A stretch of 64,000 nucleotides of DNA. Source: Paracoccaceae bacterium. Its GTDB lineage: Bacteria; Pseudomonadota; Alphaproteobacteria; Rhodobacterales; Rhodobacteraceae. This document shows positions 46,434 to 54,866 of this stretch, in pieces. The DNA lies in assembly GCA_016124615.1 (NCBI GenBank), contig WGNF01000015.1, positions 1 through 64,000 of the forward strand. Reading direction: 5' to 3'. Numbering within the stretch: position 1 is the first letter of the stretch; the number at the start of each line of letters is the position of its first letter. The notes below the pieces were generated by a model. The model worked only from the letters and a program-made list of their open reading frames with translations. It had not been told where the DNA came from and did no database searches. A program made the translations under genes and the position numbers.

Positions 46434-47621
46434 TTACCGCACGATTGTCAGGTGGGCGCGCCGGACCTCGGGTGTGCCAATGGCGGCACTAAGGCGCGCG
46501 GCATTCTCTTCCGCCGCCCGGTTCACCGGATCGTCGGCCAGATGCGCGTAACGCATGGTGGTCTGCAATTGCGTGTGCCCCAAGAGCCGCCCGACCATCT
46601 GGATCGGCATACCCGAGGACACCGCATTGGACGCGTAGGTGTGGCGCAGATCGTGAATGCGCACGCCGTCCAACCCGGCCCGCGTCCGGATGCGCCGCCA
46701 AGGGTGCTGAAAGTCGGTGGCATGCTGGCCCTCGATCTTGCCTGCGATCACATAAGGGTTGCCGTCCGGGCGGGGCAGGGTGGCCAGCACGTCGCGGGCC
46801 GCCTGTGGCAAGGGGATGCGCCGGGCGCCGGTCTTGCTGTCCGGCAGCTCCATCCCGCGCGACGTGATGTATTCCCATTTGAGCGTCTGGATTTCGCCAA
46901 GACGGCAGCCGGTCAGGATCAGCAGGCGGAAGGCCGCGATGATGTAGGGCGTCTCTGTGCCGTCCTCAGCCGCCACGCTGAGCACCATCCCCAGCCGCTG
47001 CAACTCGGCATGGCTCAGGTAGCGTTCGCGCTTCACCTCGCGATATTTGGGCACGTGGCGGCAGGGGTTCGAGCCATCCGGGCGAAGGCCCCAGACTTCC
47101 GCGAGGTTGAACATCTTGGACAGCACTTGCAGCGTGCGGTTCGCCTGATAGGGCGTGGCGCGGTGCCGGTGGTGCAGATGGGCAATGTCGTGCCGTTCCA
47201 CGTCCACCACCTTGAAGGCGCCGATGGCGGGCTTGATGAAGAGGTTCAGCGCGCGGCGATACTCCGCTTGCGTGCTCGGCTTGCAGCGTTCCATGACATG
47301 GGTGGAAAAGAAGCGATCACAGAGCGCCGCAATCGTCGGGGCGCGGCGGTGCTGCGAAATCTCTTCCGCCGGGTTCTCGCCCTTGGCCACCAGCCCCATG
47401 ACTTCGCGTGCCTTGAGCCGGGCTTGCTCGGCCGTGATATTGCCATGCCGCCCGAGCGAGACCCGCCGCGTGCGCCCGCCCTTGCGATACTGCGCCTGAT
47501 AGGTCTTGGCCCCGGATCGCATCACGCGGATGCCAAAGCCGACAATCTCGCTGTCCCAGACAAAGTAATCCGCAGCACCCGGTTGCAGCGCGTCGATGGT
47601 CCGTTTGGTGAGTTTTGGCAC
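46434..47621 (-). CDS. int: Tyrosine-type site-specific integrase
   Basis: The 395-residue integrase starts at GTG 47621 (PKLTKRTIDALQPG follows), preceded by GGAAGGA. The N-terminal arm-binding domain (about 1-80) contains FGIRVMRSGAKTYQAQYRKGGR, and the core-binding domain follows. The catalytic residues are R240 (TGCRLGE), H323-x-x-R326 (HDLRHTYAS), H349 (LLGHTQ) and Y358 (TMRYAHL). It sits at the attR end, reading inward, and should catalyse recombination at the tRNA-Arg 3' end. Confidence 0.95.
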   Translation of the reverse strand: MPKLTKRTIDALQPGAADYFVWDSEIVGFGIRVMRSGAKTYQAQYRKGGRTRRVSLGRHGNITAEQARLKAREVMGLVAKGENPAEEISQHRRAPTIAALCDRFFSTHVMERCKPSTQAEYRRALNLFIKPAIGAFKVVDVERHDIAHLHHRHRATPYQANRTLQVLSKMFNLAEVWGLRPDGSNPCRHVPKYREVKRERYLSHAELQRLGMVLSVAAEDGTETPYIIAAFRLLILTGCRLGEIQTLKWEYITSRGMELPDSKTGARRIPLPQAARDVLATLPRPDGNPYVIAGKIEGQHATDFQHPWRRIRTRAGLDGVRIHDLRHTYASNAVSSGMPIQMVGRLLGHTQLQTTMRYAHLADDPVNRAAEENAARLSAAIGTPEVRRAHLTIVR

Positions 47622-47647
47622 GGTCTTGTCCTTCCCTGTCGGCGCTT

Positions 47648-47669
47648 CCGTGGAAGCACTGTGGAAGCA
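47648..47669 (+). repeat. Right copy of the 22-bp direct repeat (candidate arm site)
   Basis: Identical to 38607-38628 and in the same orientation. It lies just upstream of the integrase GTG start and 128 bp from attR. The double GTGGAAGCA unit with 11-bp period suggests protein binding on one face of the helix; here it could also autoregulate int. Confidence 0.6.
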
Positions 47670-47797
47670 CGCGGACGGCAACCACGCGGAAAGAGGTAGA
47701 GGCCGAGCGCAAAGACCGTCAAGGAAAACCATTCAGAGTCAATAAGATGGGGTAAAGTGGCGTAGATGGGGTGAGGTGAGCGGAAAGGCCAAAATGC

Positions 47798-47846
47798 GAC
47801 TACGAATCTGAGGGTCGGGCGTTCGAATCGCTCCGGGTGCACCATT
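47798..47846 (+). repeat. attR: 49-bp duplicate of the tRNA-Arg 3' end
   Basis: A perfect copy of 38497-38545 (anticodon loop to beyond CCA) without the 5' half of a tRNA, so it is not a functional gene. It marks the right boundary of the integrated element. The flanking sequence then changes to the kefB 3' region. Confidence 0.92.
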
Positions 47847-47919
47847 TCCCTTCTGACGATGTTTGTCGGCGGTGTTGCTGCGCTCAGCTGGCGACTGCCC
47901 AACAGCTGCCGAACGCGGG

Positions 47920-49809
47920 TCAATCCTCTGCACTGTCTCGGGCGCCCGGCGGCATCCAGGCGCGGTTTACGCCGTCGCGGGTGGCGCTGCGGGCGCCTGC
48001 CATCATCGCTTCCTCTTCGCGCCGCGCCTCGCGGGCGGCGGCGATGTAGGCCGGGTTGCTGCTGGACGGGATCGCAGGATTCCACACGCCCGCCAGTTTG
48101 CGCAGTGTCTGCCGGTCGCCCTTCACGAAGGTCTGGGCGATCTTTTCGGCCTCGTAAGGGTGATGCCCCAGCGCCTCCAGCGCGCTGCGCCCGGCGCGGA
48201 CAGAACTGTCGAAGACCTCGCGGATGATGTCGTTGCAGCCCGCCTGAAACAGTTCGTAGACGTGGTGGCGGTCGTGGGCGCGGGCGACGATGTGCAGATC
48301 AGGGCGCATCTGTCGAACGTGGCGCGCGATGGCCAGAACGCGCTCGGGGTCGTCGATGGCCAGCACAAGCATCCGCGCCGTGCGCAGGCCCGCGGCGTCG
48401 AGCAGGTCGGGCCGGGTGGCATCGCCGAAGAAAGCCTTGATGCCGAAGGTCGCCATGCTGTCCACCATCTCGGCGCTGAGGTCGAGCACCACGGTTTCAT
48501 AGCCGTTCGAGCGCAGCATCCGGTTGATGATCTGCCCGAACCGGCCGATGCCCGCGATGATCACCGGGGCCGGGGCGTCGATCGTGTCGGCCGGGCGCGT
48601 CCGGCCACGGGTCAACCGTGGCAGCACGACACGGTCGAACAGGATGAACAGCAGCGGCGTGAGCAGCATCGACAAGGCCACGACAAGCAGCAGCATGGGC
48701 GCCATCGCCGCCGGGATCACGGCGTTCTGCACGGTGAAGGACAAAAGCACGAACGCGAACTCTCCCGCCTGCGCAAGGCCGAGGGCGAAGAGCCACAGAT
48801 CGGGCCCGCGCAGCCGGAAGAGGCGCCCGACGATGGCCAGCACCAGGGCTTTCGCCACGATCAGGGCCAGCGTAAGCCCGAGGATCAGCGGCAGATGGGC
48901 CAGCAGCAGGCCGAAATTCATGCCCGCGCCGACCGTGATGAAGAACAGGCCCAGCAGCAGGCCCTTGAACGGTTCGACATCGCTTTCCAGCTCGTGCCGG
49001 TATTCGCTGTTGGCCAGCACCACGCCGGCCAGAAAGGTGCCAAGCGCCGGCGACAGGCCGACGAGCGTCATCAGCAGCGCGATGCCGACGACCAGCAGCA
49101 GCGCCGCCGCCGTGAACACCTCGCGCAATTCCGCCGAGGCGATGAACCGGAACAGCGGCCGCGTCAGGTAGTGCCCGCCGACCACGACCGCCGCCACGGC
49201 AAGGATGGTGATCGCCCCGGTTTCCCAGCCCGGCAGCCCGGCGACGAGGCTGGGCGCCGCGTGGGCCGCGTCGCCGCCCGCCTGCCCGCGCAGGGCGGGC
49301 AGCGCCAGCAGCGGCAACAGCGCCAGCATCGGGATCACCGAGATATCCTGAAACAGCAGCACCGCAAAGCTTGCGCGGCCGCCGTCGGATTTCAGCAGGC
49401 CCTTTTCGCCCAGCGTCTGCAGCACGATCGCGGTGGACGAGGCCGAGGCGACAAGGCCAAGCGCCAGCGCAACGGTCCAGCCGATCCCGGCCAGCATCGC
49501 CGCAGCCATCACCACCGCGGCGGTTCCGGCCACCTGCGCCCCGCCAACGCCCAGCAGCCGCTGCCGCATCGCCCAAAGCTGGCGCGGCTCCAGTTCCAGC
49601 CCGACGAGAAACAGCATCATCACCACGCCGAATTCGGCAAATTGCTGGATGCTTTGCGTCTCGGCGCCGACAAGGCCGATCAGCGGCCCAAGCACGATGC
49701 CCGCGATCAGATAGCCCAGCACCGATCCAAGGCCGAACCGCTTGGCGATCGGCACGGCGATGACGGCGGCGCAGAGATAGACGAAAGCCTGAAACAGCAG
49801 TCCGCTCAT
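47920..49809 (-). CDS. KefB/KefC-type monovalent cation:proton antiporter (CPA2) with RCK domain
   Basis: The 629-residue protein has about 12 membrane segments (1-395) with CPA2 motifs such as LGLVASASSTAIVLQTL and LLFQDISVIPML. A cytosolic Rossmann RCK_N domain follows (VIIAGIGRFGQIINRML, GxGxxG), with a charged C-terminal tail. In E. coli, Kef systems export K+ when glutathione adducts bind. A KefF-like oxidoreductase gene lies 3 bp upstream, supporting this role. Confidence 0.92.
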   Translation of the reverse strand: MSGLLFQAFVYLCAAVIAVPIAKRFGLGSVLGYLIAGIVLGPLIGLVGAETQSIQQFAEFGVVMMLFLVGLELEPRQLWAMRQRLLGVGGAQVAGTAAVVMAAAMLAGIGWTVALALGLVASASSTAIVLQTLGEKGLLKSDGGRASFAVLLFQDISVIPMLALLPLLALPALRGQAGGDAAHAAPSLVAGLPGWETGAITILAVAAVVVGGHYLTRPLFRFIASAELREVFTAAALLLVVGIALLMTLVGLSPALGTFLAGVVLANSEYRHELESDVEPFKGLLLGLFFITVGAGMNFGLLLAHLPLILGLTLALIVAKALVLAIVGRLFRLRGPDLWLFALGLAQAGEFAFVLLSFTVQNAVIPAAMAPMLLLVVALSMLLTPLLFILFDRVVLPRLTRGRTRPADTIDAPAPVIIAGIGRFGQIINRMLRSNGYETVVLDLSAEMVDSMATFGIKAFFGDATRPDLLDAAGLRTARMLVLAIDDPERVLAIARHVRQMRPDLHIVARAHDRHHVYELFQAGCNDIIREVFDSSVRAGRSALEALGHHPYEAEKIAQTFVKGDRQTLRKLAGVWNPAIPSSSNPAYIAAAREARREEEAMMAGARSATRDGVNRAWMPPGARDSAED

Positions 49810-49812
49810 CGG

Positions 49813-50418
49813 TCAGCCTCGCTTGATGACGGTGGGCAGGGTTTCGACGGTCAGATGGTCAAGCGTGCGCGCGGCAGCCAGATCAAGCCGGTCGTCGCGC
49901 AGCGCCTCCAGCAGGTGGCGGTAGCCTTCGGCATGGGGCATGCAGCGCGTCTCGGTCGCGTCAAGGGCGCCGTAAAGGACGTAAGGTGGCAGGAACGGCA
50001 TCCGGCAAAGGTTCGCCGTCGTCTCCAGCGGGGCCAGCAGCGACCGCAGCGGCATCCGGTGGCGGCCCTCGGGGCCATAGGCCGTCAGAGGCGCCCCGGC
50101 GGTCAGCGCGCAAAGCCAGAGCTTGCCGCTGAGCGCGGTGCCGCCGTGGCCATAGGCAAAGCCGTGTTCCAGCACCAGATCCTGCCACTCTTTCAGGATC
50201 GGCGGGGTCGAATACCACATCAGCGGAAACTGGAACACGATGGCATCGTGATCGCGCAGACGCTGTTGTTCGCGGTCGATGTCGATCGTGAAACGCGGGT
50301 ATTCGGCGTAGAGGTCGACGACCTCCACCCCCGCCACCTGTTGCGCCGTTTCGGCCAGCGTCCGGTTGACGCGCGAATGCTGCTGGGCGGGATGGGCGTA
50401 GAGAACAAGGGTCTTCAT
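49813..50418 (-). CDS. NAD(P)H oxidoreductase, KefF-like ancillary protein
   Basis: The 201-residue flavodoxin-fold protein from ATG 50418 begins MKTLVLYAHPAQQHSRVNRTLAE. It contains DAIVFQFPLMWYSTPPILKEWQDLVLEHGFAYG, the quinone reductase/KefF signature. E. coli KefF binds to and is required for full KefC activity and reduces electrophilic quinones. The 3-bp gap to the antiporter gene indicates an operon and a functional pair. Confidence 0.9.
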   Translation of the reverse strand: MKTLVLYAHPAQQHSRVNRTLAETAQQVAGVEVVDLYAEYPRFTIDIDREQQRLRDHDAIVFQFPLMWYSTPPILKEWQDLVLEHGFAYGHGGTALSGKLWLCALTAGAPLTAYGPEGRHRMPLRSLLAPLETTANLCRMPFLPPYVLYGALDATETRCMPHAEGYRHLLEALRDDRLDLAAARTLDHLTVETLPTVIKRG

Positions 50419-50483
50419 GCTTTCCCCCAAGACGACCGGATTCGGCCGCAGCTGTCCCGGCCCAGCCTAGCGTGCGATTGCGC

Positions 50484-51077
50484 TCAGACCAGCCGCCGCA
50501 CCATGCGGGTGACGCTTGCCATCCCGAAAATCGGGCCGACAAGGCCCATCCGGACGGTGTCACGGGCCACGAAGCCGCGACGTTCGTACAGCGCCCGGGC
50601 ACGCGGGTTCACGTCGGCCACGTCAAGGCCCACCTCGACGTAGCCGCGCCCGCTTGCCTCGGCGCAAAGCGCGTCGAGCAGCGCGGTGCCGATGCCGCGC
50701 CCGCGCATCGTGTCGGCGACGGCGATCCCGTCAACCAGAAACCGCGACGGGTTCAGATCCTGTTGCAGAAGGCGCATCACCCCGGCCCGCCAGAGCGCGC
50801 CGGGAATGCCGTAGACCGCCCGCATCTCGGCCCACCGGCCAAGCGGGAAGGCGCCGGTGCTGGTGCGAAAGCCCGCCATGCCCAACAGGTCACCCTTGGG
50901 CGAGGTCGCCGTCAGCACCTGATCCTCGCGCATGACGCGGGCGAGGTAGTCAACCGCCTGCGCCTCGGGGCCCATGATCGGGCCGAGCTTGGTGCCGAAC
51001 GCCTGCCAGTAAAGTCGGGCCACCTCGACGCGATGACCGGGGGCGATTCCGATACGGATGCGCCCCGCACCCGTCAT
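50484..51077 (-). CDS. GNAT-family N-acetyltransferase
   Basis: The 197-residue protein has the acetyl-CoA-binding motif A (VDGIAVADTMRGRGIGTALLDALC, with RGRGIG) and motif B (NPRARALYERRGFVA). The acceptor substrate cannot be inferred. The N-terminal region is longer than in minimal GNATs. It lies between the KefF-like gene and the lipoprotein gene, 65 bp from the former. Confidence 0.88.
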   Translation of the reverse strand: MTGAGRIRIGIAPGHRVEVARLYWQAFGTKLGPIMGPEAQAVDYLARVMREDQVLTATSPKGDLLGMAGFRTSTGAFPLGRWAEMRAVYGIPGALWRAGVMRLLQQDLNPSRFLVDGIAVADTMRGRGIGTALLDALCAEASGRGYVEVGLDVADVNPRARALYERRGFVARDTVRMGLVGPIFGMASVTRMVRRLV

Positions 51078-51101
51078 GCGCCGTGCCGCTGCGGGCAGGC
51101 G

Positions 51102-51740
51102 TCAGAAGTCGGTGTAGGCGCCAACATGGCGATCCCCGCCGGATCCGTCGATCGAATTGTTCGGCACCTCGACCCCGCGATCGTAGGTCTTGATGGTGAC
51201 GCCGGGCAGCTTGGCCACCTGCCGCATGAACTGACGCGGGAAGATTGCCGGGTGCAGCGACTCAAGACCCGGCAGGGATGCCAGCAGCGACGACGTCGCA
51301 TCGGCGCAGAAGGCCTGCGACACCCAGCCGTGGCCCTCGGCCTTGCGCAGCGCCTCTTCGGCGACGGCGGCCGAGACCGGGATGGTGATCGTTGTGGCGT
51401 GGAAGCCCTTGGCCGACTGGAAGGTCAGGTAGCCCGCCAGCACCGGCGGCGAAACGCCATAGATCACATCGCCCCGCTGCGGCGTCGCCGGTTGCCCGTC
51501 GATGGTGGCCTGATAGCTGCCGGCCGGATCGAAGATGACGCGCTGCGAGGCATTGATGATCAGCGCGCTATGGGCGCCGACGCCGGTCTCGCTGCGGATC
51601 GAGGTCATCAGCGTCAGCGACGGCGGGCCCGCATCGACATAGGCCGCATGATCGACAACGTCGTCAGGCGCAACCGGGCGGCCAGAGCCACAAGCGGACA
51701 GGATGGCCAGCAGGCCAAGACAAAACAACACACGCCGCAT
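51102..51740 (-). CDS. Putative lipoprotein
   Basis: From ATG 51740 the 212-residue protein begins with a lipoprotein signal peptide (MRRVLFCLGLLAILSACGSG), lipobox LSAC with Cys18 as lipidation site. The mature part contains GVGAHSALIINASQRVIFDPAGSY and a GWVSQAFCADATSSLLASLPG segment. These resemble peptidase-like or DUF4105-type envelope proteins only loosely. Function unknown. The GNAT gene follows 24 bp downstream. Confidence 0.75.
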   Translation of the reverse strand: MRRVLFCLGLLAILSACGSGRPVAPDDVVDHAAYVDAGPPSLTLMTSIRSETGVGAHSALIINASQRVIFDPAGSYQATIDGQPATPQRGDVIYGVSPPVLAGYLTFQSAKGFHATTITIPVSAAVAEEALRKAEGHGWVSQAFCADATSSLLASLPGLESLHPAIFPRQFMRQVAKLPGVTIKTYDRGVEVPNNSIDGSGGDRHVGAYTDF

Positions 51741-51765
51741 GGCGATCACCCGTTCGGTTTCGGCC

Positions 51766-51900
51766 CTAGCCGTCGACAAGCGCCATGAAGATCAGGATGC
51801 AGATGGCAATCACCGCACCCCAGCTGACCGTCCGGATGAAGCCGTTGAAGGTCTTCTCGTGGGCCCGGATATCCATCGAGCCCGGCGTGTGATGCGCCAT
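51766..51900 (-). CDS. aa3-type cytochrome c oxidase subunit IV
   Basis: A 44-residue single-span protein from ATG 51900: MAHHTPGSMDIRAHEKTFNGF, then IRTVSWGAVIAICILIFMALVDG. The short hydrophilic N-terminus with HEKTFxGFI followed by one membrane helix is the signature of the alphaproteobacterial subunit IV of aa3 oxidase. AAGGAG lies upstream. It is unlinked to other oxidase genes here, as is common. Confidence 0.9.
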   Translation of the reverse strand: MAHHTPGSMDIRAHEKTFNGFIRTVSWGAVIAICILIFMALVDG

Positions 51901-52001
51901 ATTCCCTGCTCCTTCAGCAAATGTTTTCCGGGGAATACCTGATTCATGGCGGCCTGTCACCCACCTCTGACGGGTTCCTTGGCCGAGCCGCCGCCCGGCA
52001 G

Positions 52002-53042
52002 TCAGGTCGGCCCGGACCGTTGCCAATACATCGCGCCGTCATCGCCCGGCGTCCGCCGCGCCTGCTCGGTGCGCAGCAGGTGGTTCAGGTGGGCCACCGC
52101 CTCGACCAGGGCAAGGCCATATTCCGCCTCGCCGATCTCGCGCTTGAAAAGCGGCGGAAAGCACTGGGCGGCGGTACGCGGTTCGGTCAGATGATCCAGC
52201 AGCCGGGCCAGCGCGCCGTGATGGTTGTCGATCATCTGCGTCAGCCGCAGCGGCAGGCCGGTAAACGGCAGCTTGTGGCCGGGCAGCACCATCTGATCCG
52301 GGCGGGAGTGGGGCTGGAAGCTCTCGCAGCTGGCCAACCATTCGCCGACCGGATCGGCGCCCGGTTCGGTCGCATAAACGCCAAGATTGGGCGAGATCGA
52401 GGGCAACAGCTGGTCGCCGCCAAGGATCAGGGCCGCATCCTCGCACCACAGGGTTGCATGTTCCGGCGCGTGGCCATTGCCGATCCGCACCTGCCAGTTT
52501 CGCCCGCCAAGGCGCAGCCGGTCGCCCTCGGCAATCCGGGTGTAGCCCAGCGGCAGGGCGGTCACGATGTCGGCGAAGTTGAACGGGCGTTCGGTTGCGC
52601 GCTTGGCATAGATCTCGGCATCCATCCCCGCCGCGCGCCAGAACGCCAGCGATTCAGGTTTGGGCACTTCCTCCACGTCCAGCACCAGCATCCGCGCCAG
52701 CAGCCAGGCGGTGCGGGTGGTCAGCAGTTCCGCCCCCATCGTCTGAAACCAGCCGGCCAGCCCGATGTGGTCGGGGTGATGGTGCGTCACCAGGACGCGG
52801 GTCACCGGCTTGCCCCGCAGCGGCCCGGCCAGCAGCGCGCCCCAGATCGCGCGGGCGCGGCGGCTGTCGAAGCCGGTATCGACCACGGTCCAGCCATCGC
52901 CCTCGTCCAGCGCATAGACGTTGACGTGATCCAGCTTCATCGGCAACGGCAGCCGCATCCACAGGATGCCGGGCGCCACCTCGATGGCCTCGCCTTCGCC
53001 CGGCGGCGTCTCGAACGGATAGCGCAGGGCGGGGGCGTCCAT
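52002..53042 (-). CDS. MBL-fold metallo-hydrolase
   Basis: The 346-residue protein from ATG 53042 has the metallo-beta-lactamase motif THHHPDHIG, an upstream VVDTGFDS segment, and the later ligands in NGHAPEHATLW and LGGDQLLPSI. The C-terminal winged region is typical of hydroxyacylglutathione hydrolase-like members. Its ATG overlaps the stop of the acyl-CoA dehydrogenase by one base, so the two are co-translated; a thioester substrate is plausible but inferred. Confidence 0.9.
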   Translation of the reverse strand: MDAPALRYPFETPPGEGEAIEVAPGILWMRLPLPMKLDHVNVYALDEGDGWTVVDTGFDSRRARAIWGALLAGPLRGKPVTRVLVTHHHPDHIGLAGWFQTMGAELLTTRTAWLLARMLVLDVEEVPKPESLAFWRAAGMDAEIYAKRATERPFNFADIVTALPLGYTRIAEGDRLRLGGRNWQVRIGNGHAPEHATLWCEDAALILGGDQLLPSISPNLGVYATEPGADPVGEWLASCESFQPHSRPDQMVLPGHKLPFTGLPLRLTQMIDNHHGALARLLDHLTEPRTAAQCFPPLFKREIGEAEYGLALVEAVAHLNHLLRTEQARRTPGDDGAMYWQRSGPT

Positions 53043-54751
53043 CAGGCGCAAAGATCGTCTAGGGTGATGGCGTAAAGCCCCGCCGCGCCCTCGCGCAGAT
53101 GCGCCAGCAGACCGGCATATTCCGGCATCAGCCGCTTGATGAACAGCGTGGCCAGCCGGGTGCGCGGCCCTTCGCCGCCCTCGGCCTTTGCGGCGCGCAG
53201 ATGGTAGTGCCCGCCCAGCACCAGCGCGACGGCGCGCAGATAGGGCACCGCGCCCGCGAACCGGTCCTGCATCCCGGCCTGCACCAGCGCCTCGGTCGCC
53301 TCGCGCAGCGTCTCGGCCGCCGACCAGACCGCATTCGCCATCTCGGGCAGCAGGGCGCGCGCGGCCTCGGCGTCGTCCTGCACCTCTTGCAGCAGGCGGC
53401 AGGCGGCTTCGCCGCCGTCCATCATCTTGCGCCCGACCAGATCCATCGCCTGAATGCCGTTGGTGCCCTCGTAGATCGAGGTCACGCGCACGTCGCGCAG
53501 GTATTGCGCGGCCCCGGTTTCCTCGATGAAGCCCATGCCGCCATGCACCTGCATCCCGGTGCTGGCGACACTGATCCCGGTATCGGTGCCAAAGGCCTTG
53601 GCGATCGGGGTCAGCAGCGCGGCGCGGGCGTTCCATTCGGCCTCGCCGGTGGCGCGGCCCATGTCGATGGCGACGGCGCAGGCCAGCGAGATGGCGCGGG
53701 CGGCGAAGATCTCGGCCCGCATCGTGGCCAGCATCCGCCGCACGTCGGCATGATCGGCGATGGCGCCCGCGCCTTCCACCGGGGTGCGGCCCTGCTTGCG
53801 GTCCATCGCATAGGCCAGCGCGTGCTGATACGCGCCCTCGGCCACGCCGATGCCCTGCACCCCCACGGCAAGCCGGGCGTTGTTCATCATGGTGAACATC
53901 GCCCGCATCCCGTCGTGCTTTTCGCCCACCAGCCAGCCGGTTGCGCCATCATACTGCATCACCGCGGTGGGCGAGCCGTGCAGGCCCAGCTTGTGCTCAA
54001 GGCTGACCACCCCCAGCGAATTGCGCTTGCCGGGGTTTCCGTCGGCGTCGGGGATGAACTTCGGCACCATGAACAGGCTGATCCCCTTGGTGCCCGGCCC
54101 ACCATCGGGCAGCCGCGCCAGCACCAGATGGCAGACGTTGGCGGTAAAGTCGTTGTCGGCCCAACTGATGAAGATCTTCTGCCCGGTGATCGCATAGCTG
54201 CCATCGCCGTTCGGTTCGGCCCGGCTGCGCAGCGCACCCACGTCGCTGCCCGCCTGCGGTTCTGTCAGGTTCATGGTGCCGGTCCACTCGCCCGAAATCA
54301 GCCGGGGCAGGTAGGTGGCCTTGATCTCTTCGCTGGCGTGATGTTCCAGCGCGTCGATCTGGCCCTGCGTCAGCAGCGGGTTCAGTTGCAGCGCAAGACA
54401 GGCGCCCGACATCATGTCGTTCACCGCCGAGGTCAGCGTGATCGGCAGGCCCATGCCGCCAAACTCCGGATCGGCCGAAATGGCGACCCAGCCACCGTCG
54501 CGGATGGCGGCGTAGCCTTCCGCAAAGCCGGGCGTGGTGCGCACGACACCATTTTCCAGCCGTGCGGGGGTCTTGTCGCCGACCCGCTGCAACGGCGCCA
54601 TCACGGTGTCGCAAAGCTTGCCGGCCTCGGTCAGGATCGCTTCCGTCACCTCGCCCGCCTCGGCGAAACGGTCAGTGGCGGTGACTTCGGCGAAGGCCAC
54701 GACGTGATCGAACAAGAACCGGAATTCACCGACCGGGGCGCGATAAGGCAT
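53042..54751 (-). CDS. Acyl-CoA dehydrogenase, long DmdC-like type
   Basis: The 569-residue protein from ATG 54751 (after GGGAGG) begins MPYRAPVGEFRFLFDHVVAF, typical of the long acyl-CoA dehydrogenase subgroup that includes DmdC. FAD-binding motifs are MNLTEPQAGSDVGALRSRAE and ITGQKIFISWADND. The C-terminal core has TSIYEGTNGIQAMDLVGRK, and a C-terminal extension follows (from about 470). The substrate is not determined: fatty acyl-CoA, or 3-methylmercaptopropionyl-CoA if a true DmdC. Confidence 0.9.
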   Translation of the reverse strand: MPYRAPVGEFRFLFDHVVAFAEVTATDRFAEAGEVTEAILTEAGKLCDTVMAPLQRVGDKTPARLENGVVRTTPGFAEGYAAIRDGGWVAISADPEFGGMGLPITLTSAVNDMMSGACLALQLNPLLTQGQIDALEHHASEEIKATYLPRLISGEWTGTMNLTEPQAGSDVGALRSRAEPNGDGSYAITGQKIFISWADNDFTANVCHLVLARLPDGGPGTKGISLFMVPKFIPDADGNPGKRNSLGVVSLEHKLGLHGSPTAVMQYDGATGWLVGEKHDGMRAMFTMMNNARLAVGVQGIGVAEGAYQHALAYAMDRKQGRTPVEGAGAIADHADVRRMLATMRAEIFAARAISLACAVAIDMGRATGEAEWNARAALLTPIAKAFGTDTGISVASTGMQVHGGMGFIEETGAAQYLRDVRVTSIYEGTNGIQAMDLVGRKMMDGGEAACRLLQEVQDDAEAARALLPEMANAVWSAAETLREATEALVQAGMQDRFAGAVPYLRAVALVLGGHYHLRAAKAEGGEGPRTRLATLFIKRLMPEYAGLLAHLREGAAGLYAITLDDLCA

Positions 54752-54866
54752 CGGGGCCTCCCTCTGGCGCGGCTTGGAATCAACGGCCGACGCGCGTATG
54801 TGACTGTCTTCCGGCGCCACGCTAACGCATGGCCGCCCGTCATCAAGTCCAACGCCACGTCACAAG

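Larger units (their letters stand above)
38497..47846. mobile_element. Integrated element of about 9.3 kb in tRNA-Arg(ACG)
   Basis: Bounded by the 49-bp att repeats and containing int, an AlpA-like excisionase candidate, a Rep_trans-like initiator, small hypothetical genes and a cargo of two DNA methyltransferases plus a PLD-fold protein. No capsid, terminase, relaxase or type IV secretion gene is visible. It is therefore best described as a small integrative mobilisable or satellite-like element. The cargo region is visibly less GC-rich than the flanks. Confidence 0.88.

Noticed and set aside
47798..47846. Second tRNA-Arg gene at attR
   Set aside because: Only the 3' part from the anticodon loop onward is present; the acceptor 5' strand and D arm are missing.
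38467..47846. Prophage
   Set aside because: No terminase, portal, capsid, tail or lysis gene is recognisable; only integration and replication functions plus methylation/PLD cargo.
47739..47933. Minus-strand open frame across attR encoding a peptide with [12 protein letters not shown]
   Set aside because: That peptide is the translation of the duplicated tRNA-Arg 3' end; it is a well-known spurious product of tRNA sequence, not a gene.
47863..50643. 926-residue + strand open frame opposite the KefB/KefF genes
   Set aside because: The sequence is Gln/His/Arg-rich without domains and is the complement of clearly identified genes.
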